A stretch of DNA of 64,000 nucleotides from Triplophysa rosa (GCF_024868665.1 NC_079890.1:35696296-35760295), one strand, 5' to 3'; positions 1-9,930 are shown, counted from the first letter of the stretch. Program-made: numbers and translations. The notes: generated by a model not told the origin, from the sequence alone.

Positions 1-338
1 GAGCTGTGGCGGGTTTCACTAAGTAGGCCGAAGTTCCTATGATCAAAAGCGAGCACTTACATCGTTCTCGTGTATTTGGGTTGGTTCGGCTGAAAGTGAC
101 AGCGCGTCGTTTCTTTGGTCTGCGCCCTAAATATCGTGCTTGCTGACATCAGCTATTAGCAACACTATACAATCTTGTTTCTGTGTGTAAATGATATACG
201 GTGTATTCAGAGCTCCGTTTCAAGCTGCCCGTCTGCCGCTTAATCTGTCTTCCGGGGACAGTACTTTCGAGTCAGATCCGTGGGCGTGGCTTGTTGGTTT
301 TGACTAAATCTTTGGTGTTTCAAGTCTTACGAAACCTT

Positions 339-383
339 TACCCTAACCCTAACCCACACCCTAACCCTAACCTTACTCTAACC
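339..383 (+). repeat. Telomere-like (CCCTAA)n tract, left arm
   Basis: About 45 bases of imperfect 'ccctaa' units. The tract lies between short inverted copies of a sequence containing 'ctaaatctttggtgtttc' (about 300-332 and, inverted, about 438-470). It is therefore more likely part of a transposable element than an old chromosome end. Confidence 0.8.
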
Positions 384-746
384 ATCTAAACTACCTATGA
401 TTGTTAAAACTGATGAAAAAACACGTTTGGGTGATGACGTCAGACTCGAAACACCAAGGATTTAGTGAGAGCCGTACGAGACACAAGCGGCAGCAGCCCT
501 CGGGGAACCGGAGAGTTGATTACGCCGTATAGGCTACTGTAAACACACACACGTAGGCCTATGTTAGAAACAAGCTGGTATAGTGATGTGACATGAAAAT
601 AAACAAATGATGCGTTTTAAGCTGGCGCTGTGTGTGCAAGTCAACGCCATTCATGGCAGTCACAAATACTGTGATTATACAGCTGAAGTGGTCAAGTAAA
701 ACATCTCGTGTGATTTGACATAAATCCTCTGTAGGTTAAAGCCAAA

Positions 747-1025
747 AGTCACAAAGAAATGTCATATAGCAATGCCACAGCAACCACCCAGAAACACCCA
801 AAAGTCACATAGCAATGCCATAGCAACCACCCAGAACACCTTAGCAACCACCCAAAAGTCACAAAGAAATGTCATAGCAACCATCCAGAACATTTTAGCA
901 ACCACCGGAAACACCCAAAAGTCACATAGCACTGCCCCAGCAACCACCAAGAACACCTTAGCAACCACCCAGAAACACCCAACAGTCACATATCAATGCC
1001 ATAGCAGGTACCCAGAACACCCTAG
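747..1025 (+). repeat. Minisatellite, left arm copy (279 bp)
   Basis: Tandem variants of 'gtcacatagcaatgccatag' and 'caaccacccagaacacctta' alternate through the tract. An open frame across it (772-1194) is only a translation of the tandem repeat. The same motif family recurs in the right arm, at 9557-9735 and, degenerate, at 29745-29845. Confidence 0.85.
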
Positions 1026-1777
1026 CATCATTTTTGCACAGGACCACATTAACATGATTTTAGGGATTGATTTATTTAAAACTTGTTTTTCTCCACGTTC
1101 GTGTCTAGTACATTTTCTTCAAAAATATTCTTTTGAAAGTCCTCAAGCGAGTTTTTTGCATCCGGCTCAGTTCATTGACTGGAATCTACTGTAAGTGACA
1201 GTCTTATCGGACCTGGCACTAACCACGCTGGACTCGGAACAGAACGGCGTGGCTTCTGTGTGTTTGTGCGTGAGGATTGATGTTACTGGATGATAGCTGA
1301 CTGAGTTTACAGGCTGGGAATGTGTTGGTGTGTTGTGCCCTGGTCCTTCATGAGATCAGAGGTGCACTCGTTGTGTCTTTGGGAATATGCAATTTTGTGA
1401 GTAGCAAGTGGGAAAGGGTTCTGCGATGCGATGCGATGAGGGACGCCCCGCTGTTTACACACACAAACTCACGTTAGGGAGTCTCCTGCTGTCGTGTGCT
1501 GATGAAAAAGTAATGTAGTGTGTCTGAAAGTTTCTTGTCCTCTGTTACGCAGCACCCCATACTCCCGGAGGAAATGGATCTCTTCAAAAACTGGGAGAAA
1601 TAGGGGTAAGATGTGTGTGAAAGGAAAAGAGAGGACATTGACTAATTCATAAATCTAAAAGTGACATCAGAAGCTGAAAGCAGCAGAATTCTGTTTGAGG
1701 GGACATCTGCCGTGGCTACGTTTATAAATAGGCTCACAAATGTTAATCATAGAGATGAGTTTTACTGCTTTGGCAGT

Positions 1778-2080
1778 AAAAAAGGGTTCATTCAAAAATG
1801 AAATATACCCATCATTGTGTCAAAAAAAAAAAAAAAACAAGGATCACAAAAGGAGAAAATCTGTGGCAGACTGTGCTGGTTGCTCTTTTTCATGGAGACT
1901 AAGGCTTTCAATCTAAAGAAAGGACACAAAATCGCCATGAAAATATTAAAATTGAGTCCTCCGGCCTCCTTTATTGTCATTTTGTGGAAAAGAGAAATTC
2001 TTCAAGTCTTCAAATTAGTTTTTTGTAATACAGATTTGGATGAGTACATTTTCTTTTTTGGAGGAACTGTTCCTTTAATC
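1778..2080 (+). repeat. Palindromic short inverted-repeat element, left arm
   Basis: The ends resemble the 'ttcacccaaaaatgaaa' and 'tttttgggtgaactgttcc' termini of a very common fish MITE, here diverged ('ttcattcaaaaatgaaa' near 1789 and 'ttttggaggaactgttcc' near 2058). A poly-A run lies at 1821-1837. The mirror copy is 7037-7339. Short open frames on both strands have no recognisable domain. Confidence 0.6.
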
Positions 2081-3285
2081 TCACTCTTCACAGTTTTAGC
2101 GTTTCATATTTAGTTTCCTTCTGGTTTGGAATAGAAACAATTGTCCTTGCCGTGCTGCTGACATGGCAGATCTCCAAAAGCTTAAAGCAGCTTTATTGCA
2201 GGAGGTGTTGAAAGCATGTTGTACCTAAATTCCAATGTGGCAATGCCCTTTGAAGTATATAAACATTGGGGTCACTGACATGAATTTCAGTCCCTTGTGA
2301 CATGTGGCACTGTTCTCAAGGACTCGTGTTTATGCTCAATTGTTTACGATGTATAACAAACGATTTCCAAAAATACAAATTGTTACCAAGTCATCAAATT
2401 CAGGGCTAGCCTGCAGATTTTTCGGGCTGTATTTTTAGACCTAAATGGTCCATTAGCTGTGACGTGTGGCCACCTTAAATAGCTTAGAAAATAAGCCAAG
2501 TACACACTAAACAGCAAGTGGCAGTGAATTGTCATTACGTGTGCATGCATTACATTCGCCGGCTGTCAATGGTTCGCAAACACAAACAGCACAAAGAAAG
2601 TATAATGCATAGTAGAAAAAATGTGCCTCTATTGATACAATTAACAAACACATAAAATCCCACTTTAATTGGAAATGCTAAATGTTAGGGGGAGAGAAAC
2701 AATTATTTGTTATCTTCTCTTCAATTTAGAAATAATTGTATTCTGCATTTCTCCATCCCGTAAACCTACGTTCATTTAATCATCCTTTTTGTGTCTAGGG
2801 TATAAATATCCCCACACGTCCTTCTATTGAGTGACTCATCATTTATTACATAGACTGTGATGGAGCCATATGGCACCATCAAGCATAATCACACAGAAAT
2901 TATTGCTTTGTTTATTGACAGAAAATGAGAATTTAGAGGATGATCGCCGAGTCTGGAATAATGCATTTACTAATGTAATGACTGGTGCTCGTTTTATGTC
3001 TGAATAATTTCTCAGGTCTCATCGCAACTTGTCAGGTTAAATTGATTATTGTAGTGTATCATTTCCATAGTTTATTTCATCGTTTTTCTTTCAGTATGTG
3101 GTTAATTTTTCTTGATGATACAATATCATATTTTCTAGAATCTGAAGTCTTTTGTCCACGACAATATTTGAGGCCCCGCCCCTTCACAATTTCCACCCAA
3201 AATAAAGCTTGGCATTACTAGAAATATGTATTTGTTATAAAAAACATCTTTACAGAAAAGTTGCATTCTTAATTAACCAGCATAC
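2081..3285. other. Unassigned arm sequence (mirror 5832-7036)
   Basis: AT-rich sequence without recognised coding potential or clear transposon ends. Short frames (such as 2985-3221 and its mirror 5896-6132) exist in both arms only because the arms are copies. One single-base difference between arms occurs at 2153/6964. Confidence 0.5.
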
Positions 3286-3545
3286 ATTTAAAGGTCCAGT
3301 GTGTCTCTTGGAGGATCTTTTGACAGAAATTCCATATAATATATAATATACATAACTATGTCTTCAGAGGTGTATAAAAATCTTACATAATAAAGCGTTG
3401 TGTTTTTATTATCTTAGAATGAGCTTCTACATACAACGCAGGCCCCCTTGTAGTGTTGTCACGATACTGGAATTTCTAACTTCGATTCAATACCAAAAAA
3501 TATATCGATATTCGATACCATTTTCGATACCACGGGGAATAAACT
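3286..3545 (+). repeat. Two short fish-type repeat fragments (mirror 5572-5831)
   Basis: The first begins 'taaaggtccagtgtgtctc' and runs to about 3450. The second is an inverted-repeat-rich piece with 'cgatactgg', 'atatcgatattcgatacc' and 'tttcgatacc' at about 3460-3545. I recognise both as frequent in cyprinid genomes. Neither codes for protein. Confidence 0.55.
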
Positions 3546-3630
3546 GCCATAGCAATAAGGCCCTAATAAGCAATAGCAATATAGGCCTTTTTAATTTTTA
3601 TTTGAAGTTAAATTGAACAAGACTAGACAA

Positions 3631-3739
3631 TGAGGTATATATTTTTACATTAGATTAACAATTAATAAATAATGTTAATTTTACGAATACATTTACTATT
3701 TAAAATCAAAGTTGTATTTGTCAGTATTAATGGACCAGA
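3631..3739 (-). repeat. Left-arm copy of the older dispersed repeat (outer part)
   Basis: This is the mirror of 5378-5486. It includes the 19-bp segment 3652-3670, which has the same plus-strand sequence as 5447-5465 instead of its reverse complement. Confidence 0.5.
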
Positions 3740-3770
3740 CCCTGTTGAAAAAAACAGCCTATGCTGGTTT
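3740..3770 (-). mobile_element. MITE end fragment next to the left LTR
   Basis: These 31 bases mirror 5347-5377: the MITE terminal inverted repeat plus the 'aaacc' duplication. In the left arm the other half of the MITE is absent, because the Gypsy element continues inward instead. Confidence 0.75.
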
Positions 3771-4311
3771 TGTCAGGATCGTGGTGAAGAACCCAATTGC
3801 AGGCAGCGTTCAGGGGTAACAACAAGAATATTTATTTTTAAACACAAAAACAAAGACCCACAATGGGGTATAACAAGTCACAAGAATACTAACAGGACGT
3901 AGACTAACTAACAATAAACTGGGATAACACACCAGACATAAACTAAACTGACACTTACTAGACTGACAAGAACAGGAATCACACTCAGGGTACGAGACAC
4001 GATGAAATACAAGATAACACTCCAACAAGCACATACAACGTAATCCAAGAACACAAGACAAAGAAACAAGAGGGTATTTATAGAGAAACACAAACGAGGG
4101 ATAACGACACAGGGCAGGTGTGGGTAATCAAACACTTAGGGAAAGATAACAAGGAAACGAGAGGAATGGGGCCAATGACAAGACACTGGAGAGAACGTAT
4201 ATTATTGTCAAACGGACAACAATATGTTTCTCTCCACACATAACCTAAGGACTCTGCCCCGATCCCACCACACGACTAGAATTTCATAAACAAGACGGTG
4301 GGACCGTGACA
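3771..4311 (-). mobile_element. Gypsy-type 3' LTR still joined to internal sequence
   Basis: This is the mirror copy of the right-arm LTR: 541 bp, with differences seen at 4095, 4209 and 4306. Read on the minus strand, the bases just before its TGTCA end are a polypurine run (4312-4324), followed by internal element sequence. It is therefore the 3' LTR of a partly retained element, while its mirror is solo. Its outer end is joined to the same 'aaacc' and MITE end as in the right arm, so both derive from one insertion event. Confidence 0.85.
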
Positions 4312-4518
4312 GAGCCCCCCCCTTAATGAACACCCCCAGGTGTTCACCAAGGGGTTGACAAACAAGACATGACAGACTGGGAGACAGACAGGACAAGGCA
4401 AAACAACGAAAACAAAATCAAGGGCAAACATGACAAGACAACAACAGGACTTGGGTGGGACATCAAAAATAACAAACATGGGAGGGGGGGAGGGACCAAA
4501 CAAGGGCCCATAGGGGGC
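4312..4518 (-). mobile_element. Gypsy-type element: polypurine tract and 3' internal tail
   Basis: On the minus strand the LTR is preceded by 'aaggggggggctc' (4312-4324), a typical polypurine tract that primes plus-strand synthesis in LTR retrotransposons. Beyond it is a pyrimidine-rich, non-coding-looking stretch, as expected for the 3' untranslated part of fish Gypsy elements. No gag or pol coding sequence remains. The outer boundary is approximate; the element is cut off where the spacer switches to unrelated sequence. Confidence 0.72.
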
Positions 4519-4804
4519 TAAAAATGTAGGCTATTAACTAACATTAACGAACAATGAATGAGCAATACATTTGTTCAAGTATTTATTAATCTCTTTTAAA
4601 TGTTAGTTAAAAAATACAACTATTCATGTAAGCTCCCCTGTTGAAAAATCCAGTATATGCTGGGTAAGGTATGTTTTGATCGATGCTGGTTTGATCATAA
4701 ACCAGCTAAGAACCATCTTAAATCAGCATATGACCATCTTCATCCAGCACATGAACAGTTTAAACCAGCACAAACCAGCAAACCAGCATCAAAACATACC
4801 AAAC
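4313..4804. other. Asymmetric spacer at the palindrome centre
   Basis: The 492 bases between the arms do not pair with each other. The left part is the 3' internal tail of a Gypsy-type element on the minus strand, continuing from the left LTR. The right part is the half of an older repeat and of a MITE that naturally precedes the right LTR. The join lies somewhere around 4500-4530. The spacer is thus made of the true flanks of each arm copy. Confidence 0.8.
4519..4635 (+). repeat. First part of an older dispersed repeat, split by the MITE
   Basis: The sequence has the 'ttaactaacattaacgaacaa' type of motif seen in a common fish repeat, and it continues after the MITE at 5378. This part exists only on the right-arm side of the spacer. 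The left boundary is approximate. Confidence 0.5.
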
Positions 4805-5377
4805 CTGTCATGGTCCCACCGTCTTGTTTATGAAATTCTAGTCGTGTGGTGGGATCGGGGCAGAGTCCTTAGGTTATGTGTGGAGAGAAACATATTGTTG
4901 TCCGTTTAACAATAATATACGTTCTCTCCAGTGTCTTGTCATTGGCCCCATTCCTCTCGTTTCCTTGTTATCTTTCCCTAAGTGTTTGATTACCCACACC
5001 TGCCCTGTGTCGTTATCCCTCATTTGTGTTTCTCTATAAATACCCTCTTGTTTCTTTGTCTTGTGTTCTTGGATTACGTTGTATGTGCTTGTTGGAGTGT
5101 TATCTTGTATTTCATCGTGTCTCGTACCCTGAGTGTGATTCCTGTTCTTGTCAGTCTAGTAAGTGTCAGTTTAGTTTATGTCTGGTGTGTTATCCCAGTT
5201 TATTGTTAGTTAGTCTACGTCCTGTTAGTATTCTTGTGACTTGTTATACCCCATTGTGGGTCTTTGTTTTTGTGTTTAAAAATAAATATTCTTGTTGTTA
5301 CCCCTGAACGCTGCCTGCAATTGGGTTCTTCACCACGATCCTGACAAAACCAGCATAGGCTGTTTTTTTCAACAGGG
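4636..5377 (+). mobile_element. MITE interrupted by the solo LTR
   Basis: The ends 'ccctgttgaaaaa' and 'tttttttcaacaggg' are inverted repeats. Inside, 'ggtatgttttgat' (about 4669) is mirrored by 'atcaaaacatacc' (about 4788), and the body is built on 'accagc/gctggt' motifs. Removing the LTR and one 'aaacc' leaves about 196 bp, a normal MITE length. I recognise the sequence type as a common cyprinid short inverted-repeat element but cannot name the family. Confidence 0.75.
4806..5346 (+). mobile_element. Solo Gypsy-type LTR with 5-bp target site duplication
   Basis: This 541-bp LTR starts 'tgtcatggtcccacc' and ends 'cacgatcctgaca', giving the inverted TGTCA/TGACA ends typical of fish Gypsy LTRs. 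A TATA-like 'tataaata' lies at 5035-5042 and a polyadenylation signal 'aataaa' at 5281-5286, in the expected order for U3 and R. The flanking bases 4801-4805 and 5347-5351 are both 'aaacc', a 5-bp target duplication. No primer-binding site or internal region lies on either side, so this is a solo LTR left by recombination between two LTRs. It sits inside a MITE. The family assignment is from memory of fish LTRs. Confidence 0.88.
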
Positions 5378-5486
5378 TCTGGTCCATTAATACTGACAAA
5401 TACAACTTTGATTTTAAATAGTAAATGTATTTGTAAAATTAACATTAGATTAACAATTAATAAATAATGTAAAAATATATACCTCA
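5378..5486 (+). repeat. Second part of the older dispersed repeat, with micro-inversion
   Basis: The stretch continues the repeat interrupted at 4635. It contains the 19-bp segment 5447-5465 that is inverted relative to its partner 3652-3670, flanked by 'acatt' and 'aatgt'. The mirror copy is 3631-3739. Confidence 0.5.
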
Positions 5487-7036
5487 TTGTCTAGTCTTGT
5501 TCAATTTAACTTCAAATAAAAATTAAAAAGGCCTATATTGCTATTGCTTATTAGGGCCTTATTGCTATGGCAGTTTATTCCCCGTGGTATCGAAAATGGT
5601 ATCGAATATCGATATATTTTTTGGTATTGAATCGAAGTTAGAAATTCCAGTATCGTGACAACACTACAAGGGGGCCTGCGTTGTATGTAGAAGCTCATTC
5701 TAAGATAATAAAAACACAACGCTTTATTATGTAAGATTTTTATACACCTCTGAAGACATAGTTATGTATATTATATATTATATGGAATTTCTGTCAAAAG
5801 ATCCTCCAAGAGACACACTGGACCTTTAAATGTATGCTGGTTAATTAAGAATGCAACTTTTCTGTAAAGATGTTTTTTATAACAAATACATATTTCTAGT
5901 AATGCCAAGCTTTATTTTGGGTGGAAATTGTGAAGGGGCGGGGCCTCAAATATTGTCGTGGACAAAAGACTTCAGATTCTAGAAAATATGATATTGTATC
6001 ATCAAGAAAAATTAACCACATACTGAAAGAAAAACGATGAAATAAACTATGGAAATGATACACTACAATAATCAATTTAACCTGACAAGTTGCGATGAGA
6101 CCTGAGAAATTATTCAGACATAAAACGAGCACCAGTCATTACATTAGTAAATGCATTATTCCAGACTCGGCGATCATCCTCTAAATTCTCATTTTCTGTC
6201 AATAAACAAAGCAATAATTTCTGTGTGATTATGCTTGATGGTGCCATATGGCTCCATCACAGTCTATGTAATAAATGATGAGTCACTCAATAGAAGGACG
6301 TGTGGGGATATTTATACCCTAGACACAAAAAGGATGATTAAATGAACGTAGGTTTACGGGATGGAGAAATGCAGAATACAATTATTTCTAAATTGAAGAG
6401 AAGATAACAAATAATTGTTTCTCTCCCCCTAACATTTAGCATTTCCAATTAAAGTGGGATTTTATGTGTTTGTTAATTGTATCAATAGAGGCACATTTTT
6501 TCTACTATGCATTATACTTTCTTTGTGCTGTTTGTGTTTGCGAACCATTGACAGCCGGCGAATGTAATGCATGCACACGTAATGACAATTCACTGCCACT
6601 TGCTGTTTAGTGTGTACTTGGCTTATTTTCTAAGCTATTTAAGGTGGCCACACGTCACAGCTAATGGACCATTTAGGTCTAAAAATACAGCCCGAAAAAT
6701 CTGCAGGCTAGCCCTGAATTTGATGACTTGGTAACAATTTGTATTTTTGGAAATCGTTTGTTATACATCGTAAACAATTGAGCATAAACACGAGTCCTTG
6801 AGAACAGTGCCACATGTCACAAGGGACTGAAATTCATGTCAGTGACCCCAATGTTTATATACTTCAAAGGGCATTGCCACATTGGAATTTAGGTACAACA
6901 TGCTTTCAACACCTCCTGCAATAAAGCTGCTTTAAGCTTTTGGAGATCTGCCATGTCAGCAGCGCGGCAAGGACAATTGTTTCTATTCCAAACCAGAAGG
7001 AAACTAAATATGAAACGCTAAAACTGTGAAGAGTGA

Positions 7037-7339
7037 GATTAAAGGAACAGTTCCTCCAAAAAAGAAAATGTACTCATCCAAATCTGTATTACAAAAAACT
7101 AATTTGAAGACTTGAAGAATTTCTCTTTTCCACAAAATGACAATAAAGGAGGCCGGAGGACTCAATTTTAATATTTTCATGGCGATTTTGTGTCCTTTCT
7201 TTAGATTGAAAGCCTTAGTCTCCATGAAAAAGAGCAACCAGCACAGTCTGCCACAGATTTTCTCCTTTTGTGATCCTTGTTTTTTTTTTTTTTTTGACAC
7301 AATGATGGGTATATTTCATTTTTGAATGAACCCTTTTTT
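7037..7339 (-). repeat. Palindromic short inverted-repeat element, right arm
   Basis: Mirror copy of 1778-2080, identical in the stretches compared. Confidence 0.6.
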
Positions 7340-8091
7340 ACTGCCAAAGCAGTAAAACTCATCTCTATGATTAACATTTGTGAGCCTATTTATAAACGTA
7401 GCCACGGCAGATGTCCCCTCAAACAGAATTCTGCTGCTTTCAGCTTCTGATGTCACTTTTAGATTTATGAATTAGTCAATGTCCTCTCTTTTCCTTTCAC
7501 ACACATCTTACCCCTATTTCTCCCAGTTTTTGAAGAGATCCATTTCCTCCGGGAGTATGGGGTGCTGCGTAACAGAGGACAAGAAACTTTCAGACACACT
7601 ACATTACTTTTTCATCAGCACACGACAGCAGGAGACTCCCTAACGTGAGTTTGTGTGTGTAAACAGCGGGGCGTCCCTCATCGCATCGCATCGCAGAACC
7701 CTTTCCCACTTGCTACTCACAAAATTGCATATTCCCAAAGACACAACGAGTGCACCTCTGATCTCATGAAGGACCAGGGCACAACACACCAACACATTCC
7801 CAGCCTGTAAACTCAGTCAGCTATCATCCAGTAACATCAATCCTCACGCACAAACACACAGAAGCCACGCCGTTCTGTTCCGAGTCCAGCGTGGTTAGTG
7901 CCAGGTCCGATAAGACTGTCACTTACAGTAGATTCCAGTCAATGAACTGAGCCGGATGCAAAAAACTCGCTTGAGGACTTTCAAAAGAATATTTTTGAAG
8001 AAAATGTACTAGACACGAACGTGGAGAAAAACAAGTTTTAAATAAATCAATCCCTAAAATCATGTTAATGTGGTCCTGTGCAAAAATGATG

Positions 8092-8434
8092 CTAGGGTGT
8101 TCTGGGTACCTGCTATGGCATTGATATGTGACTGTTGGGTGTTTCTGGGTGGTTGCTAAGGTGTTCTTGGTGGTTGCTGGGGCAGTGCTATGTGACTTTT
8201 GGGTGTTTCCGGTGGTTGCTAAAATGTTCTGGATGGTTGCTATGACATTTCTTTGTGACTTTTGGGTGGTTGCTAAGGTGTTCTGGGTGGTTGCTATGGC
8301 ATTGCTATGTGACTTTTGGGTGTTTCTGGGTGGTTGCTAAGGTGTTCTGGGTGGTTGCTATGGAATTGCTATGTGACTTTTGGGTGTTTCTGGGTGGTTG
8401 CTGTGGCATTGCTATATGACATTTCTTTGTGACT
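8092..8434 (-). repeat. Minisatellite, right arm copy (343 bp, one extra unit)
   Basis: This is the mirror of 747-1025 with one additional 64-bp unit at about 8334-8397, which contains the variant 'tagcaattccatagcaacc' on the minus strand. It accounts for the whole length difference between the arms. Confidence 0.85.
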
Positions 8435-8797
8435 TTTGGCTTTAACCTACAGAGGATTTATGTCAAATCACACGAGATGTTTTACTTGACCACTTCAGCT
8501 GTATAATCACAGTATTTGTGACTGCCATGAATGGCGTTGACTTGCACACACAGCGCCAGCTTAAAACGCATCATTTGTTTATTTTCATGTCACATCACTA
8601 TACCAGCTTGTTTCTAACATAGGCCTACGTGTGTGTGTTTACTGTAGCCTATACGGCGTAATCAACTCTCCGGTTCCCCGAGGGCTGCTGCCGCTTGTGT
8701 CTCGTACGGCTCTCACTAAATCCTTGGTGTTTCGAGTCTGACGTCATCACCCAAACGTGTTTTTTCATCAGTTTTAACAATCATAGGTAGTTTAGAT

Positions 8798-8842
8798 GGT
8801 TAGAGTAAGGTTAGGGTTAGGGTGTGGGTTAGGGTTAGGGTA
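8798..8842 (-). repeat. Telomere-like (TTAGGG)n tract, right arm
   Basis: Mirror copy of 339-383, identical in the bases compared, reading 'ttagggttagggt' on the plus strand. Confidence 0.8.
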
Positions 8843-9180
8843 AAGGTTTCGTAAGACTTGAAACACCAAAGATTTAGTCAAAACCAACAAGCCACGCCCA
8901 CGGATCTGACTCGAAAGTACTGTCCCCGGAAGACAGATTAAGCGGCAGACGGGCAGCTTGAAACGGAGCTCTGAATACACCGTATATCATTTACACACAG
9001 AAACAAGATTGTATAGTGTTGCTAATAGCTGATGTCAGCAAGCACGATATTTAGGGCGCAGACCAAAGAAACGACGCGCTGTCACTTTCAGCCGAACCAA
9101 CCCAAATACACGAGAACGATGTAAGTGCTCGCTTTTGATCATAGGAACTTCGGCCTACTTAGTGAAACCCGCCACAGCTC

Positions 9181-9556
9181 AAGTACAAAAGCTTGTGTCA
9201 TTTTACAAACGTCCTCTGCTTATACTTTCACATATAAGATCATTCATCGTTTTAAACGCGGTTTACTTCCCACCGCTGCCTCGAGTTCAACATGGCTGCG
9301 GCGGATACTTTCCAGTCTATCAAATCTGTAACATGTTCATCCTCCCCGTTATACGTGTTGTGTGAAATCTCCCGGCACCGGAGTTATTTTTAAATTGCAG
9401 GCTTATTAAAATAATGGGCGGGAAACTATAGAGATCCGATCAGTTATCCAGATGAGGAAGCCACTTGTTGACAAGTGTAAACGCGATGTGTCCTGATTGT
9501 CTGAAGATCCGATCTGCTTGTTCGGATCACCGAGATCGCATGTTAATGCCAAATAT
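9181..9556. other. Sequence just outside the right arm
   Basis: Possible repeat material: 'gagatccgatcagttatcc' and 'gaagatccgatctgcttg' are related motifs, as in a fish repeat I recall. A GC-richer patch with 'aacatggctgcggcgg' occurs near 9290, but no coding exon can be supported. Whether this belongs to the palindrome cannot be seen, because its mirror would lie before base 1. Confidence 0.4.
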
Positions 9557-9735
9557 AAACGCACCCCAATGTGGTTGCTAAAATGACTTTTGGGTGGTCT
9601 GCATAGTTACTCAGGCATCATTATGTGAGTTTTGGGCATTTATGGGTGGTTGCTAAGGTGTTCTGGATGTTCTTCTATGGCATTGCTATGCGACATGTTG
9701 GACTATTCTGTGTGGTTGCTAAGGTGTCCTCTAAA
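9557..9735 (-). repeat. Degenerate minisatellite related to the arm minisatellite
   Basis: It contains diverged copies of 'gggtggttgctaaggtgttc' and 'tatggcattgctatgcgac', the same motifs as at 8092-8434, only about 1.1 kb away. Confidence 0.7.
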
Positions 9736-9774
9736 AAAAGCTTAATGATTAATGTATTATTTATTGTTCAAGTC

Positions 9775-9930
9775 TCTAATTTTAGGTTTAATTGTGAAAA
9801 TGTACCATGGTTTAATTATAGTAAACTATATCCATGGTTTGTTGGCAGATCGATTATTTCTACCATAGTTTGACTACAAATACCATGATTAACTTTGGTT
9901 TCTGTACTGAAACCATGGTTCATTTTCATG
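9775..9930. repeat. 'accatggttta' inverted-motif repeat
   Basis: Several copies of 'accatgg' or 'accatag' and their complements are spaced through the segment, a common fish repeat type with strong hairpin potential. Confidence 0.55.

Larger units (their letters stand above)
1..4312 (+). repeat. Left arm of the palindrome
   Basis: The arm holds, from outside in: a telomere-like tract (339-383), a minisatellite (747-1025), an inverted-repeat element copy (1778-2080), unassigned AT-rich sequence (2081-3285), two short fish-type repeats (3286-3545), one part of an older repeat (3631-3739), a MITE end (3740-3770) and a Gypsy-type LTR on the minus strand (3771-4311). Single-base differences from the right arm were seen at 2153, 3685, 4095, 4209 and 4306. 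No coding gene is supported. Confidence 0.95.
1..9180. repeat. Giant imperfect inverted repeat (palindrome), about 4.3 kb arms
   Basis: The first 60 bases of the window are the exact reverse complement of 9121-9180, and the correspondence continues inward. Outside the minisatellite, position x pairs with 9181-x. Inside it, x pairs with 9117-x, because the right arm is 64 bp longer. Pairing stops at 4312/4805. Every stretch I compared matched except five single-base differences, one 19-bp micro-inversion and one minisatellite unit. No gene was recognised in either arm; the arms consist of dispersed repeats and unassigned sequence. The palindrome reaches base 1, so it may extend beyond the window. 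It is either a recent real inverted duplication or two haplotypes joined head-to-head in assembly. Confidence 0.97.
4805..9180 (-). repeat. Right arm of the palindrome
   Basis: This is the reverse-complement copy of 1-4312, 64 bp longer because of one extra minisatellite unit at about 8334-8397. Its inner end is a solo LTR (4806-5346) flanked by 5-bp duplications. The differing bases pair as 6964, 5432, 5022, 4908 and 4811. The mirrored open frames are as short as those on the left and show no recognisable domains. Confidence 0.95.

Noticed and set aside
339..383. A true chromosome end or fusion point
   Set aside because: The tract is only about 45 bases, is degenerate, and is flanked by repeat sequence on both sides.
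747..1025. CRISPR-like array
   Set aside because: Repeats are contiguous without unique spacers, and the genome is eukaryotic.
772..1194. 140-residue open frame in the left arm
   Set aside because: It is a translation of the minisatellite, with the same peptide repeated, and its mirror in the other arm is disrupted by the unit change.
201..9000. Mirrored pairs of short open frames in the two arms as conserved genes
   Set aside because: They match because the arms are near-identical copies. None has a recognisable domain, and many cross LTR or repeat sequence.
1..9180. Long-read fold-back artefact from a single molecule
   Set aside because: The arms differ by a repeat unit, a micro-inversion and an LTR state, which one folded molecule cannot give. 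A join of two haplotypes remains possible and is noted in the findings.
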